Positions 28,392 to 35,500 of a DNA stretch of 40,116 bases are shown piece after piece. Within the stretch, counting starts at the first letter, position 1. Every line of letters starts with the position of its first letter. The stretch comes from Photobacterium carnosum (GTDB lineage Bacteria > Pseudomonadota > Gammaproteobacteria > Enterobacterales > Vibrionaceae), in assembly GCF_002849605.1 (NCBI RefSeq), contig NZ_NPIB01000035.1, positions 1 to 40,116 of the forward strand. Direction: 5' to 3'. The notes beneath the pieces are model-generated. The model was not told the origin of the DNA and did not search any database. It saw only the letters and a list, made by a program, of their open reading frames with translations. The position numbers and the translations under genes were made by a program.

Positions 28392-28403
28392 ATGATCAGG
28401 TGA
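28392..28403 (+). repeat. RctB 12-mer iteron (rctB-proximal)
   Basis: ATGATCA core followed by GGTGA. It sits outside the regular array, 70 bases before its first unit. Confidence 0.6.
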
Positions 28404-28461
28404 AATAATTCGCTTTAACACATTGTTTATTATGGTTATTATTTTTGTCTTTATTGGAACG

Positions 28462-28588
28462 ATGATCAAAGAAAACCCAGAAACATGATCATACTAAGAG
28501 TGAAAGCATGATCATCATAACGTTGGAACGATGATCATTGTCAGCATGAAAACATGATCATAATAAAGTTGAAAGCATGATCATCATT
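28462..28588 (+). repeat. Array of six RctB 12-mer iterons, 23-bp period
   Basis: ATGATCA starts at 28462, 28485, 28508, 28531, 28554 and 28577, exactly 23 bases apart. Spacers share a GTTGGAACG or GTTGAAAGC pattern ahead of each core. Each core contains a Dam site. Six regularly spaced 12-mers are also the core of the V. cholerae minimal oriCII. Confidence 0.93.
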
Positions 28589-28598
28589 GATTATCAGC

Positions 28599-28619
28599 TT
28601 TTCCACAAAGTTATCCACA
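28599..28619 (+). promoter_or_regulatory. Two DnaA boxes
   Basis: TTATCCACA at 28611-28619 is a perfect DnaA box; TTTTCCACA at 28599-28607 is a one-mismatch box in the same orientation, 12 bases upstream. They directly follow the iteron array, as in V. cholerae oriCII where DnaA is needed for opening. Confidence 0.88.
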
Positions 28620-28696
28620 GCAAGAAGAAAATACAGCTTATTTTTATCGTAGAGAGTCACTTTCTATGTTGTTGGTGTCGTTTTTACACTGGAAAG

Positions 28697-28708
28697 ATGA
28701 TCATGTTA
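28697..28708 (+). repeat. RctB 12-mer iteron (outlying)
   Basis: ATGATCA preceded by CTGGAAAG, matching the spacer pattern of the array. It lies about 120 bases beyond the array. Confidence 0.7.
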
Positions 28709-28846
28709 GTGTGTTTTCAACTTTTAAAGGGATATTTAACATTGCTATCATCTTTTCGTTGGATTTTTTTAGTTGAGTTGACACGTAATTGAAATGACAG
28801 TTAATGGAAAAAGAGAGTGTTTTTCTATGTCTCTGTTATTGGATCA

Positions 28847-28858
28847 ATGATCATCATG
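28847..28858 (+). repeat. RctB 12-mer iteron (outlying)
   Basis: ATGATCATCATG, with a second GATC six bases upstream (GGATCAATGATCA), giving two Dam sites 7 bases apart. Confidence 0.7.
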
Positions 28859-28957
28859 TTTTTTATGTATTTCAATCTTTGAAATTAATAAAATTAAGCC
28901 TCAATTATATTAATTATAAGTTAAGGTAATTGCGTCGCAACCCTTGTTGAATCAGCG

Positions 28958-28996
28958 TTATCCGTAGTTTATATGCTATTTTACATGCTTCCGTCA
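28958..28996 (+). repeat. Candidate RctB 39-mer, copy 1
   Basis: Runs from TTATCCGTA to TTCCGTCA and is exactly 39 bases long. It matches copy 2 (29314-29352) at 27 of 39 positions, with identical first nine bases and a TTTT and TTCCGT core. It lacks GATC, as expected of the methylation-independent inhibitory 39-mers of oriCII. Identity with the V. cholerae consensus was not checked. Confidence 0.7.
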
Positions 28997-29027
28997 TGCA
29001 GAAGATAGAATTTTTATTATCGTGACC

Positions 29028-29039
29028 CGTCTTGATCAT
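29028..29039 (-). repeat. RctB 12-mer iteron, inverted
   Basis: On the minus strand ATGATCAAGACG, preceded by GGAAAA, resembling the spacer of the direct array. Confidence 0.65.
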
Positions 29040-29057
29040 TTTTCCGCAGCTAAGAGA

Positions 29058-29090
29058 ATAGAAATAGACTGTTTACAGCACTATTTCTAT
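29058..29090. repeat. 10-bp inverted repeat in oriCII
   Basis: ATAGAAATAG (29058-29067) and CTATTTCTAT (29081-29090) form a perfect pair around a 13-base centre. It lies between two inverted iterons. No known protein site was recognised. Confidence 0.5.
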
Positions 29091-29098
29091 CATTATTA

Positions 29099-29110
29099 AC
29101 GCTTGATCAT
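29099..29110 (-). repeat. RctB 12-mer iteron, inverted
   Basis: On the minus strand ATGATCAAGCGT, preceded by TGAAACG, again like the array spacers. Confidence 0.65.
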
Positions 29111-29142
29111 CGTTTCATACTGAGCGTTATTGTAATGGAACA

Positions 29143-29154
29143 ATGATCAAGTAG
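29143..29154 (+). repeat. RctB 12-mer iteron (outlying)
   Basis: ATGATCAAGTAG preceded by GGAACA, close to the GGAACG spacer of the main array. It is the last iteron before parA2. Confidence 0.7.
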
Positions 29155-29230
29155 AGGGGCATTGTTTAGCTGTTGTCATATTGGATTTCAGCTTGTTTTT
29201 GGCTATTTTCTTCTTTTCCTTTGTGTTTAT

Positions 29231-29274
29231 TGATATTTGCTAATGAAATTGAGTGATTTCATTAGCAAATATCA
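29231..29274. repeat. Perfect 19-bp inverted repeat (hairpin) in oriCII
   Basis: TGATATTTGCTAATGAAAT (29231-29249) and its exact reverse complement (29256-29274) enclose the 6-base loop TGAGTG. No T run follows closely on either strand, so it is not a standard terminator; a T-rich run begins some 20 bases later. It lies between the last iteron and the second 39-mer. Confidence 0.85.
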
Positions 29275-29313
29275 TAAAATGGGTAAAGATAACTCTTTTT
29301 TATTGGAATGACA

Positions 29314-29352
29314 TTATCCGTAAACTATCTCTCTTTTTTCATTGTTCCGTTA
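29314..29352 (+). repeat. Candidate RctB 39-mer, copy 2
   Basis: Runs from TTATCCGTA to TTCCGTTA, 39 bases, same orientation as copy 1, no GATC. It ends 20 bases before the origin-proximal parS2 site, close to the parA2 promoter region. Confidence 0.7.
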
Positions 29353-29371
29353 ATAATCATGATAAGTTTGA

Positions 29372-29384
29372 TTTACAATGTAAA
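29372..29384. promoter_or_regulatory. parS2: parS2 centromere site, origin-proximal
   Basis: TTTACAATGTAAA, a perfect match to the TTTACANTGTAAA palindrome bound by ParB2 in V. cholerae. Centred about 225 bases upstream of the parA2 start, so it may also act on the promoter. Confidence 0.9.
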
Positions 29385-29604
29385 CTTGTGACGCTGTAAC
29401 ATTTTTATGAAATGGTTTTAATTGGAGTAATTAGCCTGGATAATAAAGGAGATTTAAGTCTATAAATGGTGTTTTTTTCGCTTTTTGCTTGAAAGTATGT
29501 TTTTAGTTGAGATTAGCATCACATGTTTTTGTTCAGCTTTTTATTGTTTACGGCATGATTTATTGTACAATAGAGACAGTCTATTATCATGGCATAGAGT
29601 ACTA

Positions 29605-30819
29605 ATGAATAGGGAACAGACGATACAAAATTTGCTCAATATTGCAGAGCAGACTAAACAAGTACAAGCTGATCGTATTGAAATTGTGTTAGAAGAACGC
29701 CGTGATGAGGTTTTTCCGCCAATGTCAAAAGCATTGATGGAGACACGCTCAGGTTTGACTCGTCGAAAATTAGATGATGCAATTTCACGTATGGAAGCAA
29801 CTGGGCATCAATTTACTAAAAATAAAGCCAACCATTACTCAATAACCCTTGATGAGGCGCATCAATTGATGGCGTCAGCCAAAAAGCCGGCTTTTTATCA
29901 ACGTGAAGGCGCTGGACGTAAACCTTGGGTTGTGAACGTCCAGAATCAGAAAGGTGGTACTGGAAAATCAATGACAGCGGTACATATCGCTGCTTGTTTA
30001 GCTTTAGATTTAGATAAACGTTACCGAATTTGTCTTATTGACCTTGATCCTCAAGGATCGTTACGTTTATTCCTTAATCCATTGATTAGTATAGGTAAAC
30101 AAGAAACTATTTATTCAGCTGTAGATGTAATGTTAGATAATGTGCCTGAAGGTGTATTAACTGATAAGCACTTTGTGATGGATAATGTAGTAATGCCAAC
30201 TCAATATCCTAATCTTAAAACAATTGCAGCTTTCCCTGAAGATGCGATGTTTAATGCCGATGCATGGCAAGATTTAGCTGTAAATCAAGACCTTGATATT
30301 GTACGTTTGCTTAAAGAAAAAGTGATTGATCCAATTGCTGAAGAGTTCGATATCATCATGATTGACACGGGTCCTCATATTGATCCATTAGTTTGGAATG
30401 CGATGTATGCATCTAATGCGTTGATTATTCCTTGTGCTGCTAAACGTTTAGACTGGGCATCAACCGTTAACTTCTTTCAGCATTTACCCACTGTTTATGA
30501 GATGTTTCCAGAAGACTGGCACGGATTAGAGTTCATTCGTCTGATGCCAACGATGTTTGAAGACGATAATAAAAAACAAGTTTCTGTATTAACAGAGATG
30601 AATTATTTGTTACGTGAGCAAGTAATGATGGCGACAGTACCACGAAGCCGTGCTTTTGAGACGTGTGCAGATACTTATAGTACTGTTTTTGACCTTACTG
30701 CGGCTGAGTTTGAGGGTGGTAAAAAGACCCTTTCAACGGCTCAAGAGGCTATTCAGCGTGTTGGTCTTGAACTAGAACGTGTAATGCACAGCCACTGGGC
30801 AAACTTGAACGAGGAATAA
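29605..30819 (+). CDS. parA2: ParA2, partition ATPase of the secondary chromosome
   Basis: A 404-residue type Ia ParA, with an N-terminal winged-helix extension of about 105 residues as in P1 ParA and V. cholerae ParA2. The start at 29605 gives the usual length; an in-frame ATG at 29485 would add a hydrophobic 40-residue stretch alien to the family. The deviant Walker A is NQKGGTGKS (114-122) with the signature Lys at 116; the later LIDLDPQGSLRLF (Walker A') and IIMIDTGPHIDPLVWNAM (Walker B) motifs are intact. It forms ATP-dependent DNA-bound polymers that move ParB2-parS2 complexes. It forms an operon with parB2, seven bases downstream, and should autoregulate through the N-terminal domain. 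Confidence 0.96.
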   Translation: MNREQTIQNLLNIAEQTKQVQADRIEIVLEERRDEVFPPMSKALMETRSGLTRRKLDDAISRMEATGHQFTKNKANHYSITLDEAHQLMASAKKPAFYQREGAGRKPWVVNVQNQKGGTGKSMTAVHIAACLALDLDKRYRICLIDLDPQGSLRLFLNPLISIGKQETIYSAVDVMLDNVPEGVLTDKHFVMDNVVMPTQYPNLKTIAAFPEDAMFNADAWQDLAVNQDLDIVRLLKEKVIDPIAEEFDIIMIDTGPHIDPLVWNAMYASNALIIPCAAKRLDWASTVNFFQHLPTVYEMFPEDWHGLEFIRLMPTMFEDDNKKQVSVLTEMNYLLREQVMMATVPRSRAFETCADTYSTVFDLTAAEFEGGKKTLSTAQEAIQRVGLELERVMHSHWANLNEE

Positions 30820-30826
30820 TTGACAG

Positions 30827-31801
30827 ATGGCAATTAAAACGACAGATCTTAATGCACGTTTATTTGGTAAAGCAGATAAACGTCGCGCAACTAACGTTAC
30901 AGAAGCCCAAACAGCCGCTCGCGATAAAGCGGCTGTGATTGAATTAGCCGTTGCAGGCGAAGAGACTGTTGCGTTTGAATTAGTAAAAGTAAACGCAGAT
31001 GATATTGGCACTCAAACCATCGTTTTTGCTGAAAATGCGCGTGAACAAGCGTTTTTAAATGAACATGCTCTAGCTGATATTTTAGTTACATTAAAAGATC
31101 GTGGTCAACAATATCCAGCAGTAGGCCGTTGGCTTGATGATGGGCGTATTGAAGTATTAGACGGTAGTCGCCGTCGTATGTCTTGTATTCTTGCTCATAA
31201 AGATTTTTTGATTTATGTTGCTAAAGGCATTAATACGGAACATGCAAAATTCTTGTCTGATGTTGCGAATGCGCATAAACCATTATCTTTATTTGAACGT
31301 GGTAAAGAAATGCAATCGTTGTTAGATACTGGCAAAGTTGCTGATCAAAAAGAGTTGGCTAAGTATTTACAATGTAGTGAAGCTTTAGTGAGTGGTGCAT
31401 TAAAAGCCGCTTGTTTACCCATGGAATTATTGATGGCTTACCCTAGTGTTGGCGAACTTGGCCGTCCGACTATTGTGAAACTTCATCGTATTTTCTTTGG
31501 TTTAAATCAAGAGCAACAGCAACACATGATTGCTGATTTGAGCGGTGATAACGCATCATTATGGAAGACGATTAACGCACAAGGCATTAGTCGTATTACG
31601 CGTGAAGTAACGGGTAAATTAGAGCAATTAGGCGAGCAATTACATCCCAAGATAGTTATTGAGAAGCCAACATCGCAAGATTTAATCAAGGGCAAAGTCT
31701 CTTATATGCGCGATGGTGATAAGTTACAGCTTAAATTGAAAAAGATGAGTGATCGTCAAATCAATGATGTACTGGCTTATTTAAATGATTATCTAAAGTA
31801 A
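30827..31801 (+). CDS. parB2: ParB2, centromere-binding protein of the secondary chromosome
   Basis: A 324-residue type Ia ParB. The NTPase (CTPase) core includes ENAREQAFLNEHALADIL and the conserved LDGSRRRMSC box (ParB box II equivalent), followed by a central helix-turn-helix (about 175-215; DQKELAKYLQCSEALVSGALKAA) and a C-terminal dimerisation domain. It binds TTTACANTGTAAA, of which eight copies occur in this window. The start is supported by a GAGGAA ribosome site overlapping the end of parA2. A terminator lies 18 bases after the stop codon. Confidence 0.96.
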   Translation: MAIKTTDLNARLFGKADKRRATNVTEAQTAARDKAAVIELAVAGEETVAFELVKVNADDIGTQTIVFAENAREQAFLNEHALADILVTLKDRGQQYPAVGRWLDDGRIEVLDGSRRRMSCILAHKDFLIYVAKGINTEHAKFLSDVANAHKPLSLFERGKEMQSLLDTGKVADQKELAKYLQCSEALVSGALKAACLPMELLMAYPSVGELGRPTIVKLHRIFFGLNQEQQQHMIADLSGDNASLWKTINAQGISRITREVTGKLEQLGEQLHPKIVIEKPTSQDLIKGKVSYMRDGDKLQLKLKKMSDRQINDVLAYLNDYLK

Positions 31802-31818
31802 CGTTTATTTTCGTTAAT

Positions 31819-31849
31819 AAAAACCACGTTCTTATACGTGGTTTTTTTA
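31819..31849 (+). terminator. Rho-independent terminator of parA2-parB2
   Basis: A 9-bp stem AAACCACGT / ACGTGGTTT with a 6-base loop and a following T run. Confidence 0.92.
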
Positions 31850-31890
31850 TGCCTGTTGTGGCTGTGTTATGATCGGTAGGTCATTTATTT

Positions 31891-34032
31891 ATGGATCTAT
31901 TTATGTCGGCGCAGTTAGATATTTTCTTCGCTCAACTTCAGCAACAGTTATCACACCATTTTTGTCGTCAATTAATTGTCTTAGAAGGCGATTGCGAATG
32001 GGCAACGACAACGGCAACGGTTATTGGTAAGCACTTTTCACAACGATTATGGGCTGGGGATAATGCGCCAATGTCATTTGTGTCTTCATCTCTTAAACAG
32101 TCAAAGCAATGGCTTGGGCAAGAGTTTGATATGGTGGTTATCAATGCATTACAAGGATTAAGTGCGAACACACTAGGTGCGCTTTCTGGCACCGTTAAAG
32201 GTGGCGGTATTCTTGTTATTATTGCGCCACCGGCATGGCGATTCCCTAATATTAGCTCTCCTTTTTATCACCGTTTAGGTCGTTTGTTTTTAGATCCGAA
32301 TGTGATGCTTATTCAGCAGTCACAGCCTGTCGAGTTATTATCTTTAGCTGCAATACCGGACTACTTTTCTACGGCTCAAATATTTACGGATGTTAACCTT
32401 CAACGGGGATGTTTAACTGCTGGTCAAGCAGATGCTGTGGATGCCATTATTAAAGTAGCTACCGGCCATAGTAAGCGTCCATTAGTATTGTCTGCTGATC
32501 GTGGTCGAGGTAAATCGGCGGCGCTTGGTATTGCTGCTGCCGAATTATTACAAACGCGAACAATCAGAATCGCGGTTACGGCTCCGTCTTTTGCTTGTGC
32601 GGATACAGTGTTTAAACTCGCTAAATTACGCTTAGTAACCGCGGAGCAACCACAACGACATCAATTATATTATGGTGCTAGTCAGTTGGAATTTGTGGCT
32701 GCTGACGAGATAGTTAACCGCGCATCAGAATTTGATTTTATTATGGTAGACGAAGCTGCGGCTATTCCTGCTCCGATCTTAATGGCGTTACTCGCTCATC
32801 ATAATCGATTAATTTTCGCGACCACTATTCATGGCTATGAAGGTACTGGGCGAGGATTTGAAATTAAATTCAAACAAAAATTAACAACTAAAATGCCACA
32901 ATGGCGCAGTTATCATTTAGAACAACCTATTCGATGGGTAACAGGGGATCCGCTTGAAGCTTGGACTTTTAAAGCGTTGCTATTATCTGCACAAGCTCCA
33001 AATTGTGTTGGGATTGATGTTGTTTCTGACGCTGATGCTATTCACTATTCTGTGTTACCCACTTCTGAATTGGCTGCTAATGAACGCTTGTTGAGTCAAC
33101 TGTTTGGTTTACTGATTAATGCCCATTACCAAACCTCACCGAATGATATTCAACAATTGTTGGATGACCCAGAGTTATCACTGATTGTTGCTTTACAAGC
33201 TAAGACAATTATTGGTTGTTGTGTTGTGTCAAAAGAAGGCGGATTTGATGCCGAGCTTGCTCAATTAGTGATGCAAGGTAAACGTCGTCCGCAAGGGCAT
33301 TTATTGGCTCAATCTTTAGCGGCTCATCTAGGTTATGCGATTGCGGCTCAGCAGCGTTGCTATCGTATATTACGTATTGCTGTCGCTGATAGTTTTCAGC
33401 AGCACGGTATTGGTACAAAATTGGTGGATGCTGTTTTACAACAAGCACAGAATGAAAATATTGACTATATAGGGACAAGTTTTGGCGCGGCCAATGAGCT
33501 TGTTGATTTTTGGTCTCATTGTTCATTACGGCCGTTACGGCTAGGGATCACTAAAGATGCTGCCAGTGGTCTCCATTCATTATTGTTTGTTAAACCATTA
33601 TCGAGCGCTGCGTTATTATGGTTTGATGATGCGGTAACCTTGTTCAGTGCCTCTTTTATTTGCCAACGAGTTGAGCAATTTAGTCAGCTTGATAGCCAAT
33701 TATTTTTTAAATTATATTCTCAAAATGTTCAACAGCCATTGAATTATGGCTTATCACTGACACAGATTGACCATCAGCTACAAATCTTTATTCAGGGCGG
33801 ACTTGGTTATGATGTTGTAGTCGCAAGTCTTGAGAGTTGGCTCTCTCAGTATTTATTGCAAGATGATTGTACTTGGAATGATGATGTTGGTTTTGTGGTA
33901 GCTAAGATTTTGCAAAAACAATCGTGGTCAGTGGTGGGGGAGCGGTATCATTTAGCCAGTCGTAAAATTACTCAGCAGCATTTACGTAATATTGTTGCTC
34001 GTTATTATTCTTTATCTTCTCAAGTTTATTAG
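31891..34032 (+). CDS. tmcA: TmcA, tRNA(Met) cytidine acetyltransferase
   Basis: A 713-residue RNA helicase-acetyltransferase fusion that makes N4-acetylcytidine at the wobble base of elongator tRNA(Met) using acetyl-CoA and ATP. An N-terminal DUF1726 domain (about 1-165) is followed by a helicase module with Walker A in LSADRGRGKSAALG (about 200-210) and DEAA in FIMVDEAAAIPAP (about 285-296), a GNAT domain (about 390-545, QQRCYRILRIAVADSFQQHGIGTKLV), and a tRNA-binding tail. An alternative start four codons in (MSAQLD) is equally possible. A YcdX-like gene follows after 12 bases and is probably co-transcribed. Confidence 0.95.
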   Translation: MDLFMSAQLDIFFAQLQQQLSHHFCRQLIVLEGDCEWATTTATVIGKHFSQRLWAGDNAPMSFVSSSLKQSKQWLGQEFDMVVINALQGLSANTLGALSGTVKGGGILVIIAPPAWRFPNISSPFYHRLGRLFLDPNVMLIQQSQPVELLSLAAIPDYFSTAQIFTDVNLQRGCLTAGQADAVDAIIKVATGHSKRPLVLSADRGRGKSAALGIAAAELLQTRTIRIAVTAPSFACADTVFKLAKLRLVTAEQPQRHQLYYGASQLEFVAADEIVNRASEFDFIMVDEAAAIPAPILMALLAHHNRLIFATTIHGYEGTGRGFEIKFKQKLTTKMPQWRSYHLEQPIRWVTGDPLEAWTFKALLLSAQAPNCVGIDVVSDADAIHYSVLPTSELAANERLLSQLFGLLINAHYQTSPNDIQQLLDDPELSLIVALQAKTIIGCCVVSKEGGFDAELAQLVMQGKRRPQGHLLAQSLAAHLGYAIAAQQRCYRILRIAVADSFQQHGIGTKLVDAVLQQAQNENIDYIGTSFGAANELVDFWSHCSLRPLRLGITKDAASGLHSLLFVKPLSSAALLWFDDAVTLFSASFICQRVEQFSQLDSQLFFKLYSQNVQQPLNYGLSLTQIDHQLQIFIQGGLGYDVVVASLESWLSQYLLQDDCTWNDDVGFVVAKILQKQSWSVVGERYHLASRKITQQHLRNIVARYYSLSSQVY

Positions 34033-34044
34033 AGGTTTTTCATT

Positions 34045-34791
34045 ATGCAGATTCAAGTTGATACTCATACACACACATTATCAAGTGGCCATGCTTACAG
34101 TACAATTATTGAAAATGCCCAAGCGGCTGCGGCAAAGGGATTAAAAATGTTTTGTAATACTGACCATGCTTCTTTAATGCCGGGTGCTCCGCATTTTTGG
34201 TACTTCGCGAATCAACGTGTATTACCTCGATTTCTTGAAGGCGTTGCTATTTTACGTGGTGTTGAAGCAAATATCATTAATACTGCAGGTGAAGTTGATC
34301 TGGATAATACGGTTTTAGCGAAATTAGATTGGGTGATAGCGAGTTTGCATGAGCCCGTTTTTAAACCAATGACGAGAAGTGATCATACTGAAGCATTGAT
34401 TAATGCTATACAGTCAGGAGTGGTTGATGCGATTGGTCATCCTGGTAACCCTAATTATGATTTCGATTTTGAAACTGTTATTCGTACTGCAGCTAAGAAT
34501 AATGTTTTAGTTGAAATTAATAACTCATCATTGGGACGTTCTCGTGTTGGTAGTGCGCCTCGATGTGAAGACATTGCGGCTCTAGCAAAAGAACTTGGGG
34601 CTCGAATTACGACAGGATCTGACGCCCATTTTGCGGCGGATGTTGGTAACTTTTCTAGCATTAAAACATTGTTAGCGCATGTTGATTTCCCGCAGGAATT
34701 AATTGTGACTCAACATCCTGAAACATTATTAGCTTTCTTAACGGAACGTGGAAAATCTGTTGCTGAACAATATGAAAATCATCAATGGTGA
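34045..34791 (+). CDS. ycdX: YcdX-like PHP-domain phosphatase
   Basis: A 248-residue PHP-fold metal-dependent phosphoesterase, close in length and sequence to E. coli YcdX (245 residues). Metal-site motifs in order: DTHTHT with His8 and His10, [29 protein letters not shown], and the [10 protein letters not shown] end motif, all present, so a trinuclear metal site is expected. The HAYSTI and EINNSS segments are near-identical to YcdX. E. coli YcdX has phosphatase activity on sugar or histidinol phosphate-like substrates; its physiological role is unclear (a link to motility is reported). It is the second gene of the tmcA operon. Confidence 0.93.
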   Translation: MQIQVDTHTHTLSSGHAYSTIIENAQAAAAKGLKMFCNTDHASLMPGAPHFWYFANQRVLPRFLEGVAILRGVEANIINTAGEVDLDNTVLAKLDWVIASLHEPVFKPMTRSDHTEALINAIQSGVVDAIGHPGNPNYDFDFETVIRTAAKNNVLVEINNSSLGRSRVGSAPRCEDIAALAKELGARITTGSDAHFAADVGNFSSIKTLLAHVDFPQELIVTQHPETLLAFLTERGKSVAEQYENHQW

Positions 34792-34807
34792 TTAGATAAT
34801 GTTTTGG

Positions 34808-34820
34808 TTTACAGTGTAAA
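34808..34820. promoter_or_regulatory. parS2: parS2 site (left cluster, 1)
   Basis: TTTACAGTGTAAA, a perfect palindrome around the central base. It begins 17 bases after the stop codon of the PHP gene. Confidence 0.9.
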
Positions 34821-34836
34821 CTGAGACTTGATTATA

Positions 34837-34849
34837 TTTACAGTGTAAA
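34837..34849. promoter_or_regulatory. parS2: parS2 site (left cluster, 2)
   Basis: TTTACAGTGTAAA, 29 bases on from the first of the cluster. Confidence 0.9.
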
Positions 34850-34861
34850 TCGATATATTAA

Positions 34862-34874
34862 TTTACACTGTAAA
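34862..34874. promoter_or_regulatory. parS2: parS2 site (left cluster, 3)
   Basis: TTTACACTGTAAA, 25 bases on from the previous site and 30 bases before the tandem array. Confidence 0.9.
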
Positions 34875-34903
34875 TATTATAATTTTAATGTTCTTGATCT
34901 CAG

Positions 34904-35254
34904 CCAACAACCACAGCCAACAACCACAGCCAACAACCACAGCCAACAACCACAGCCAACAACCACAGCCAACAACCACAGCCAACAACCACAGCCAACA
35001 ACCACAGCCAACAACCACAGCCAACAACCACAGCCAATAACCACAGCCAATAACCACAGCCAATAACCACAGCCAATAACCACAGCCAATAACCACAGCC
35101 AATAACCACAGCCAATAACCACAGCCAATAACCACAGCCAATAACCACAGCCAATAACCACAGCTAACAACCATAGCTAACAACCATAGCTAACAACCAT
35201 AGCTAACAACCATAGCTAACAACCATAGCTAACAACCATAGCTAACAACCACTG
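34904..35254. repeat. 13-bp tandem repeat in three homogeneous sequence blocks, inside the parS2 cluster
   Basis: Block A is ten copies of CCAACAACCACAG (34904-35033); block B ten copies of CCAATAACCACAG (35034-35163); block C six copies of CTAACAACCATAG (35164-35241) and one degenerate unit (35242-35254). All 26 main units are perfect within their block. The plus strand is almost only A and C, with one G per unit, so the minus strand is G/T rich. All three minus-strand frames stay open because 13 is not a multiple of 3, giving spurious Trp/Leu-rich frames. Three parS2 sites lie to the left and four to the right. Confidence 0.97.
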
Positions 35255-35360
35255 ATTCAGTTCGCTATATCAGGGATAGAAAATAAAGTGTATGTAGTAA
35301 AATATGTTGAGTAGTACTATATGCATGCGGATGCTTATTTGTGCGTAGGGAGGATAATTA

Positions 35361-35373
35361 TTTACACTGTAAA
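35361..35373. promoter_or_regulatory. parS2: parS2 site (right cluster, 1)
   Basis: TTTACACTGTAAA, 106 bases after the end of the tandem array. Confidence 0.9.
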
Positions 35374-35414
35374 TACGTAATACAGATAGGAAGTACTAAA
35401 GGGAGCGTTTGACA

Positions 35415-35427
35415 TTTACACTGTAAA
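35415..35427. promoter_or_regulatory. parS2: parS2 site (right cluster, 2)
   Basis: TTTACACTGTAAA, 54 bases on. Confidence 0.9.
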
Positions 35428-35447
35428 GCAATAAAAGGGAAAGTCTA

Positions 35448-35460
35448 TTTACACTGTAAA
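35448..35460. promoter_or_regulatory. parS2: parS2 site (right cluster, 3)
   Basis: TTTACACTGTAAA, embedded in a longer near-palindrome AGTCTATTTACACTGTAAAT that continues AGACT. Confidence 0.9.
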
Positions 35461-35483
35461 TAGACTTTATCTGTGGTTTTAAA

Positions 35484-35496
35484 TTTACACTGTAAA
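35484..35496. promoter_or_regulatory. parS2: parS2 site (right cluster, 4)
   Basis: TTTACACTGTAAA ends five bases before the stop codon of the LapD-like gene on the minus strand. Confidence 0.9.
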
Positions 35497-35500
35497 TAAG

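Larger units (their letters stand above)
28260..29604. other. oriCII: oriCII, replication origin of the secondary chromosome
   Basis: A 1.3-kb non-coding segment between divergent rctB and parA2. From left to right it contains the rctB promoter with four GATC sites, a six-iteron array (28462-28588), two DnaA boxes, scattered iterons, an AT-rich stretch (about 28870-28925) that may be the unwinding element, a 39-mer, three more iterons, a 19-bp hairpin, a second 39-mer and one parS2 site. There are 17 GATC sites between 28310 and 29150. The order resembles V. cholerae oriCII. The short frame at 28577-28792 corresponds in position to rctA, now regarded as non-coding in V. cholerae. Confidence 0.95.

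Noticed and set aside
28577..28792. 71-codon frame within oriCII
   Set aside because: It overlaps an iteron and DnaA boxes, has no ribosome site, and matches the position of rctA, considered non-coding in V. cholerae.
29485..29604. 40-residue N-terminal extension of ParA2
   Set aside because: Hydrophobic and unlike type Ia ParA N termini; the ATG at 29605 gives the family length.
34863..35183. Three overlapping minus-strand frames encoding Trp/Leu/Val/Gly-rich peptides (84-106 residues)
   Set aside because: They are produced by the 13-bp tandem repeat, whose units contain no stop in any minus-strand frame. No ribosome site, and the peptide is only the repeat read three ways.
34904..35254. 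CRISPR array
   Set aside because: Units are contiguous 13-mers with no spacers, and no cas genes are present.
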